Assembly (NCBI GenBank): GCA_018524725.1
Contig: JAEUWP010000503.1
Coordinates: 1-64,000 of the forward strand
Direction of reading: 5' to 3'
From: Podaxis mareebaensis
Taxonomy: Eukaryota; Basidiomycota; Agaricomycetes; Agaricales; Agaricaceae
DNA length: 64,000 bases
Position numbers and translations under genes: made by a program
Part shown: positions 57,073 to 64,000 of the stretch, in pieces
Numbering within the stretch: position 1 is the first letter of the stretch
How the letters are laid out: each line of letters starts with the position of its first letter
Notes under the pieces: generated by a model
What the model was told of the DNA's origin: nothing
The model's input: the letters and a program-made list of their open reading frames with translations, nothing else
Database searches by the model: none

Positions 57073-59071
57073 CTACAGGGTCTGTAAAACGCGCCAATCC
57101 GAAGGCTGGATATCGTTCCAATGATATTCCTCTATCTCTCCAACACTATCTCCGTCACTTGCGTCCACCGGCGCCAGGAATCCAGAAAACACAAGGTTGG
57201 GGTCAATGGGTCTAAGGAGGCGTTGTACTTTGACCGTGGATGTAGGAAATGATACTTCGAGGACTCTGGCTGCGATAAGGAGGATTTCTGGTGTGAATGT
57301 TTGAGGATTTAGATCTAGGCTCTGTACATCACACAAGGATCAGTTACATCATACGAAAACGAAAACGGTAAGTGTTTACCCTCCAACCAGCTATATGTGC
57401 TTGTTTGAGATCGTCCAGTTGTGTGACCTTTGGAGCGTTGTCGAAAGATTTCTCAGCGTTGATCCAGTCGAATGTGACTTGCGCTGTGGGCTCGGACTGA
57501 GATTTAGGCTGAGCCTCAACCTTCGCTTCCTCTGCATGCCCTTCGTCATCGTATGATAGCGTCATGTCTGCATCGGCTTGGTACCCATCGCCATCGTTGT
57601 AGGACCGATCATACGCGTAATCATACTCGTACGAGGCGTCGGCTTTCTTCTGCTTTTTCCCCTTATTTTTCTTCCTCCCATTCGAGTTCCACAGATCCGC
57701 TTCAACGTCAACGCTAGTGACGAACATATTTGGTGGTAACTCTCCACGTTCCTGTATCTCGGAAGGGGGTATAAGACGAGGCAGTGGTTGTTGTGACGTG
57801 GAGGGTGGAATTGCCTGAAACCGGGTCGAAGTTAGAATCTGTTCCTTCGACGTTGAGGCCTGTGGTAGTGGTAGTGACACCGGCGCCGAACCCGAACCCG
57901 ATACTTCTCCAGAACCAGAAACAGTCGTCTCCCCCCCTTCCTCAAACACAATCTTCTTTGGTACAGGCCCCATTAAGAACTGCTTATACCCTTTCTTCTT
58001 GTTCTTGTTCCCTAGCGAGGCCATCATCACTTCCCTCCTCTCCTCCATTACTGCTCCCGCCTCTGCTCGCATATCCTCATCCATACTCATCAGCTGTCCC
58101 ATTTCTTTGTCTTTCCCTTTCCCATTGTCAACACTCGCGGGTTGAGAGGCAGTACATTGACCAAGAAGGATGGCATTAGCTTGAGACATACCTCGAGGCG
58201 GCGAAGCGAGAGTCTGAGCTGTTTGCGCTTGCTCCAGAGCTGCTAAGGCACGTGCCTCTGCCTGTGCTGCGCGTAGCCGTTTGCGGCGAAGGTTCCGGGC
58301 ATGAGTCGTTGGTTTGCCTTGTCCCGGCGGGACAAAGGGTCCCAGAGGTATTGGTTTGGAAGTAGCTCTGTGTGTAGCAGTCGCAGCGGCGGCTGAACGA
58401 AGTTTTTCGGCGGGATGTTTGGACGGTCGGGGTGAGGGGGGAGATGAGGAAGAGGTGGATCCGGGATCGGATGAGCCTGGTTCTTCGGAGGTTGAAGAGG
58501 ACGATGAAGACGTAGAGGAGGTCGAGGATGAGGATGAGGACGAAGACTCGGCAGATGAGGAACTTGAAGACGAGGACGAGGAGGAAGAAGAATCGCCGCT
58601 ATCTTCTGAATCAGACTCATCTACTTTCCTTATTTTTGACTTCCTCTTCCTCTTCCCGAGGTCCTTGCCTTCCCCTGCGCGTTTTCTCTTTTTCGAGGGG
58701 CGAGAGTTCACCCCTGTTATGCAGGAGATATACGTCACACCACCACAGCTCAAAAGTTGGAGGGGCGCACCTTTTTCTTCTTTCTCCTCTACTTTTGATT
58801 TGCGAGATTGTCCGAAACCAGGCCAAGCTTTGATGCAAACAAGATCACCATCCCTCAGAGCTGCGGCATATGGACTCTCGTTCAAAAGTTCGAATTCATC
58901 CAGGAGCAGTTGAATATCCCCTTGCGTGATCCCAATGTTCTTCAACATGACTATCTGGGAGCACAAAAGCCCCTTGAATTCCAATATCGATTTTGGCACT
59001 TGGCAGGCATCTGGAGTGAACCAAGCCTTGAGGTCTGGAAGGGGAGGAAGAGTTTGGATGCGCAAACGCAT
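57073..59071 (-). CDS. Coilin-like nuclear body protein (2 exons, 646 aa)
   Basis: Coilin scaffolds Cajal bodies, where snRNPs and snoRNPs mature. Exons 59071-57380 and 57321-57073 join in frame across a 58 nt intron. The N-terminus MRLRIQTLPPLPDLKAWF followed by ILLDEFELLNES-type sequence and ALRDGDLVCIKAWP fits the ubiquitin-like coilin N-domain. A basic block (KKRKRAGEGKDLGKRKRK) and long Ser/Asp runs (about residues 170-240) follow, then a second Lys-rich patch. The C-terminus (AGWRSLDLNPQTFTPEILL, then EEYHWNDIQPSDWRVLQ) resembles the atypical Tudor domain at the end of coilin. Fungal coilins are poorly characterised, so identification rests on both ends of the protein. Confidence 0.78.
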
Positions 59072-59178
59072 CTAAAGAGTCGCAAATCCAGTATTTTCGG
59101 GACGTCCGGAAATCATTTTCAGTTTGGTCGTGTTACCTTTAAACAAATTATATAAATATTATTTTAAAGATTTCGCAA

Positions 59179-59274
59179 GTCACTTTGCCGGAGTGGTTAA
59201 CGGGATCGCCTGCTACTCAAGTAGTTGCTAGCGGTTGGTCTTTGACCGCGAGTGTTCGAATCGCTCAGGTGACG
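59179..59274 (+). tRNA. tRNA-Ser (anticodon GCU) with a 14-nt intron
   Basis: The cloverleaf folds fully: acceptor GTCACTT/AGGTGAC (7 bp with one G-U), D arm CCG/CGG with GAGTGGTTAA loop, anticodon stem ATCGC/GCGGT with loop CTGCTAA, long variable arm GGTC-TTT-GACC, T stem GAGTG/CGCTC with loop TTCGAAT, discriminator G. Anticodon GCT at 59212-59214. The intron CTCAAGTAGTTGCT (59216-59229) lies one base 3' of the anticodon, the canonical position. The long variable arm and anticodon identify serine (AGC/AGU codons). A T-rich run (CTTCTTTTTG) follows at 59275-59284 as Pol III terminator. Confidence 0.95.
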
Positions 59275-59275
59275 C

Positions 59276-59284
59276 TTCTTTTTG
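59276..59284 (+). terminator. Pol III T-tract terminator of the tRNA
   Basis: TTCTTTTTG just behind the tRNA end; a run of five T stops Pol III. Confidence 0.7.
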
Positions 59285-59584
59285 TCTTTTGGGTGCGAAG
59301 ATTTTTCCTATCTGAATATTAGTTGAGCTTTAATATGGTTCGAGTCATCCGTGATCAGTTTGCAATCGAGAGCCACAATTCTGTAAACAGCTTAAACAAC
59401 CCCAAGCTCCAAGAATGCACTGCCTGGCAAGACACGTGGGAAGCGTCTTCACACCGCTGGATTTTATTACCAACCACCAGGCTGAACACCACAGCCGTGC
59501 CCATTGTACATATTTTAGTGGGATAGCGCTTCAGCGTGCATATTGAAATATCTACTACTTGGAGAGACCCCATCCATTTCTGGC

Positions 59585-61230
59585 CTAAATAACGCCCTGG
59601 GTCTGCCGAAACCTGAGTGGGGACAATGGCAAACTGTCTCCTGTTTCGTCCTCTCTTCGGCTCCATAAAATCTTCTGCGTGTGCGCTTGTTCACGTATGT
59701 GTAGTACGACGCGGCAAGCCAACACGGAGTGAACAACACCTTCAAAACTGATCAGGCAGCATGTGAGTTCATTCGTGGAATAGCAGCGGCACGGGGTCAG
59801 GAGACATACATCACTAAAAGCACATACAAGTCCCTCTACGGAGGTGAGCGACTCGACTTAGGGTCCGTAACAATGAGTAGTGACGTAGAAGTTCAACATA
59901 CCGGAAGTGTGGAGATGATGATGATGTTTAACAGTGAAAGTCCTATAACAGGGTTGGGATAGCGCCCCCGATTGAGCCTCCGTTACGCACCAAATAAGTA
60001 GATGTAGTAGATAATACCTTACGGAGGCGCACGAGTCAATACGCAGGTGAACAAAAGTTGAATAAACGCTCACCGTCACGATAGACTACTCTAAAAAGGG
60101 GTGAACCACCACCTATCCGGACTGACCGCACATGAATCGCATCTCGGCGAGGGAACAAGTCTCCGGTATCTTACCTGTTCTTATCCCTCGAGTGACCATT
60201 AGGATAAGCATGCCTGAGGCCCGGTATCATAATGAGAAACAACACGGCCATTGAAAGAGAGAAGTTACACACCCATATCATATAACACCACCAATGCGAA
60301 GCACGGCACCAAATATAAGCCTGCGCTATCAAGGAGGCACCCGATTAACTGGGGAGCAGGGGATGCCTGGTCTTTCGAAGGGGTCCACGTTATACTGTTT
60401 AACAAAATGACGAAGTACTCACGGCCAGTTTTTTCCAAGTAGAATCCTGCAATAGTGAAAATCGACAACCACACAAAACTGAATGCCCCAAGTAAGGCAT
60501 ATGTTAACCATTTCCTCTTTCCCCAAACAGCCCATGTACGCGTCGTAAGAATTGCTGCATAACATAAGCGCAGAATGAAGGTCTCAGTAAGATATAACAC
60601 GAATAAAGGAAGTACGTACATTCTGAGAAACTGGTACTGACAATGAACGACCCTGTCGAAGGGACAGAGTGTCAAAAAAGACATCCCGGATTTGACAAGA
60701 AACCTACATGCCCCGAGATCATATGCGGTTTTGCATGCATGTTCGGATAAGGCATAGCCAAATTGATCTACAGTTGTAAGGTCATTTGAGCAACAGGTCA
60801 ATTGTGGTTGGAAGGTCAAGGAGTCTCACGATACATGATGAAAGAGATGACGGCGAAAGGTGCATAGCGGGTGATTAAGTATAAGACTTTCATGGCGCTC
60901 CATGGCGAGGCCCAGATTAGTAAAACTTCGAGCTTCAGCATCAACAACCAGTCCAGGATCTCAATAGCGGGCAGATCCTATCAGCTCACCTTGCAGACGT
61001 TGAGATGCAGGGAGCTGACTCACCAGGACTGTCAGTGAAGCAACTTTCTCGTCTTATTTGAGTGATTCATTTTGCATGTGTTGAGAACCACATACGATTA
61101 GTATACTGCAACCCCTCACGTCAGCAGCGTTTCAGAACTCAGAGCGGGTGAGTCGACATACATTGACAAGCCTAACCCGTGTGATTGCTATCTTCAACAG
61201 GTGAAGCTGTTCCTCGACTGCATCTGCCAT
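59585..61230 (-). CDS. DUF6533 family integral membrane protein, paralogue D (multi-exon)
   Basis: Minus-strand relative of genes A-C. Exon 1: MADAVEEQLHLLKIAITRVRLVN (ends near 61162). Then KVASLTVLV (about 61030), a core exon near 60890-60960 containing LDWLLMLKLEVLLIWASPW-type sequence, DQFGYALSEHACKTAYDLGAC (about 60705-60770), ILTTRTWAVWGKRKWLTY (about 60500-60555), SPAPQLIGCLLDSAG, VRIGGGSPLFRVVYRDG (about 60075-60125), IIYYIYLF, LSLLNIIIISTLP, and a last exon EGVVHSVLACRVVLHIREQ with tail ending TQGVI at TAA/TAG near 59585. The second exon border is ambiguous. It appears intact and forms a tandem pair with paralogue E. Confidence 0.7.
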
Positions 61231-62130
61231 AGTGTAGAAAGGCGAAGAAACGTTGGTGTGGCAGGGAGAAGGCAATAACAATCCATAACCCTCGAACGCT
61301 GTGAAATACTCCCTTCTAAAGATAGACACTACCAATTTACAGCAAGCTTCGACTCCAACGTATGTTATATTGGGTCTCTCGCTGGGGGCTAGCGCGCCGG
61401 TGGCGCTACCTTGCCGCCTTCTGGACATTGCACAGAATCGCAACACGTGCCCGTTCTCCACGGATAGATTGGATACTCCTAGCTTGACGACATACCGCGA
61501 CGGAGAAAGGGACTTACATCGGATACAGGAAAAAGAACTCGGAAGTGAAGATATAGCGGTCATTCTCTCCAGCAGTTGGTCGCCGGGGGGGGGTGGCAGT
61601 TTCCCACGCCGTTATATATCGAAGCGTCAGTTCAAGTGTAAACAATGTAAGAGAATCGATGACCAGTACCACCGAATTGGGAGGTTTTCAAAAAGGTCAG
61701 ATATACTGGACGCGACCTTTTCTAACATATTAATGAAGGAGCAGTTTTACTTAGTCACCCGTCAGTAAAGCCTTAGACCTTGGCACCGGACGGCATTGAT
61801 TGTGAGCGCATACCGGTATCTCAACTAAAATGGATCCTTATGTATTCCGTTCCTTTTGCTTCTGAACTTCCCTTTTGGTTTCCGGACCATCTCATAGAAA
61901 AAATTATCAGAAACAAACACACACCCGGTACGCCACTTGTTGGAGAGCAGGTCTCACGGCGGCCTTAGAGCTAGCTTCTAGGGTGATTAAGTTGCTTCAG
62001 CAGGTTCCTGTGTGCTATCTTTACCGTTGAATAAGTCATTTAGAAGCAGCATACTTAGCTTTCTCCACCTTCGTAAGACAACTCCCCTGTATGGCACGGA
62101 AGCAGAATTTACAAACCAGCTATTCCTAGC
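61231..62130. other. Intergenic between DUF6533 genes D and E
   Basis: 900 bp. It holds the promoter of D and the 3' flank of E. An open frame at 61301-61768 on the plus strand has no family features. Confidence 0.5.
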
Positions 62131-63774
62131 TTAGATAACACCCTGTGTTTCTTGAAACCTGATTGAAGACACTGCCAAATCGTTCCACGTTTGGTCATCC
62201 TGTTGACCCCACAATCTCTCCTGCTTGCGCGCTAGCTCACGTATGTGTAGAACCACACGACAAGCCAATGTAGAGTGAATGACAACTTCAAAGCTGAAAC
62301 AAGTTGTATGTAGATCAGAGATAGAATGACAATAAGGCAGGAACGGTGGACGTACACCACTAAAATAACGTACAGATCCCTCTGTGGAGACGAACAGCTT
62401 GACTTGAGGCCATGCCGAGTGGTAATACCGGCAAGTGACGCACCGGAAGTGTGGCGATGATAATGATATTCAGCAATGAGAGGGCTGGGGCAGCTTTAGT
62501 CAATCCAACCCAAACAGAGCCCTGTTACACACCAGATAAATAAATGTAGTAGATAATGCCTCCAAGGAAATGTGTTAATCAATATGCCCAGTTAACAAAT
62601 TGGACAAACACTCACCATCACGAAAGACAACCCTGAAAAGTCGTGAACTTTCACCTGACCGGGCTACCCGCACACAAGTCAAATCTTAGCGGAAAAGATG
62701 ACTGAAGTTGCTTACCGGTCGACATCCCCCGAGTGATCATCAGAAGCAGCATCCCTAAGCGTAGAGTATCAACGCAAGAAGCAATACAGCCATTCCGAGG
62801 GAGAAGCCACATACCTATATCATAGACTACGATCAGCGCGAGACCCGGCACCAAATATAAACCCGCAGTATGACTCCGGCACCCAATCAACCGGGGAGCG
62901 GGCGATACTTCATCTATTCAGAGCGACGTTAGTTCAGCTTGATGCAACGATGGAGCACTCACGCCCCGTTGCCTTCGTATATAGTCCCGCGAGAATAAAA
63001 TTTGACAACCACACGCAGGTAAAGCTCCCAAACAGGACACATGTCATGCGCTTCCCCTTTCCCCAAACAGCCCACGTTCTCGTCGTTAGGATTACTGTAT
63101 AACAAAAAGCCAGAAAGAAAAGCATCGTGGGAAAAAGGTAACGTAGAAACGAAAAGCACCCACATTCCGAGAAGCTAATGCTGATAACGAATGTCCCTGT
63201 CGAATGGGCGGATCATGTCGAACAATAAGCAGAAATCCTCAACTCGAAAAACTACCTACACGCCCCAATATCATATACCGTCTTGCACATATGTTCGGAT
63301 AAGGCAAAGCCGAACTCATCTATAGGCATAAGTGGTGGGGATCAATGCCAAGTTAAGGCGCAAGGGAGGCTCACAATACACGAAGCAGAAGAGAACGACG
63401 AATGGCAGGAAGCGCACGACCAAGTACAACGCCTTCATTGTACTCCGCTGCAAGGCCCAGATAAGCGAAACTTCCAGCTTGAACATTAACAGCCAATCCA
63501 GGGCCTGAAATAGATTTCTTTCAGCTTATCTCATGGATATCGAAGTACAGAGTCTGAGAGACCCACCAAGACCGTCAGTGCAGCGACTTTCTTACATGAG
63601 TAAACCCATTATGTGTATGTTGACATGGAAAACATACTGTTGGCGGACTACATCCCATTCATGTCAATTGAGTTTTTGGCTAGAAGCAGGGGCGAATTGA
63701 CATACGTTGACTTGTCTAACCCGTGCAACTATGACCATCAAGGCCTGAAGCTGGTCCTTAGATTGACTTGCCAT
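62131..63774 (-). CDS. DUF6533 family integral membrane protein, paralogue E (multi-exon)
   Basis: Closest relative of D. Exon 1 is MASQSKDQLQALMVIVARV ending RQVN (63774 to about 63706). Then KVAALTVLV (about 63566), the core exon about 63425-63510 containing LDWLLMFKLEVSLIWALQ, a DEFGFALSEHMCKTVYDIGA exon (about 63245-63325), VILTTRTWAVWGKGKRM (about 63045-63100), DEVSPAPRLIGC (about 62870-62915), a late IIYYIYLSG exon (about 62540) and the last exon with VIHSTLACRVVLHIRE, ending TQGVI and TAA 62131-62133. The N- and C-terminal signatures are the same as in D. No break was identified, but small exon borders were not all checked. Confidence 0.68.
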
Positions 63775-64000
63775 GATATGGTAAACTACAGAGCGGCGAG
63801 GGAGAAACAGTAACCTATGTCCTCTTAACGCCATCTAATATCTCTCCCTTCCTTGATTAAAAATAAACACCACTGATGCAACACACTTCAATGTCAAACT
63901 GGGAGCAACGTGCGCTGTGTCTAGAGAGCTTTTTTAGATGCTGGCGGTGACTCTGTCTTCGAAATGCATACATCTCGAGGCAATCCTTAAACCAATCAAC

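Noticed and set aside
57344..57380. Coilin ending with the frame that reads through the intron
   Set aside because: Splicing at GTAAAC (57379) to AG (57322) gives a C-terminus resembling the coilin Tudor-like end, while the readthrough tail has no similarity.
58243..58913. Open frames antisense to coilin with long acidic or proline-rich runs
   Set aside because: They are mirror images of the Ser/Asp-rich coding repeats of the coilin gene.

Overview
The window looks like nuclear DNA of an agaricomycete (mushroom-type basidiomycete). The coding genes are broken by many introns of about 50-70 nt with GT..AG ends. Several families typical of that group are present: CYP63-like P450, DUF6533 membrane proteins, a TPR-CHAT protein and Cys-rich GPI-type proteins. 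Most of the rest is transposon sequence. Exon structures were deduced by hand from splice signals, frame and family knowledge; no database search was possible.

Layout. 1-10,621: two head-to-tail LINE retrotransposons (ORF1 with zinc knuckles; ORF2 with endonuclease, reverse transcriptase and RNase H), each with a poly(A) tail and many stop codons but no frameshift in ORF2. 12,601-21,407: three + strand DUF6533 membrane-protein genes plus one internally deleted relic. 21,524-23,981 (-): SEC63. 25,209-26,517: NAD(P)-binding Rossmann protein. 27,016-28,218: uracil phosphoribosyltransferase with a probable GC-AG intron. 29,281-31,678: CYP63-like P450. 32,338-36,898: very large mitochondrial PPR protein. 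38,345-41,791: TPR-CHAT (caspase-like) gene with two frameshifts.

41,895-53,913 is a tandem duplication of a ~1.25 kb unit carrying a small Cys-rich protein gene on the minus strand. Unit 1 has been expanded to ~10.8 kb by a hAT-like 615 bp element, a TIR element and, nested inside that, a complete 7,980 bp Ty1/Copia retrotransposon. Unit 2 keeps the empty sites. A third, intact paralogue follows at 54,907-55,843 (-). 57,073-59,071 (-): coilin homologue. 59,179-59,274: intron-containing tRNA-Ser(GCU). 59,585-63,774 (-): two more DUF6533 genes in tandem.

The most striking signal is CpG decay in the transposons. All six stops in the Copia gag-pol frame are TGA, all 18 differences between its LTRs are transitions at CpG sites, and integrase arginines have become cysteines. 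The LINE copies show a related pattern. The host genes are unaffected.
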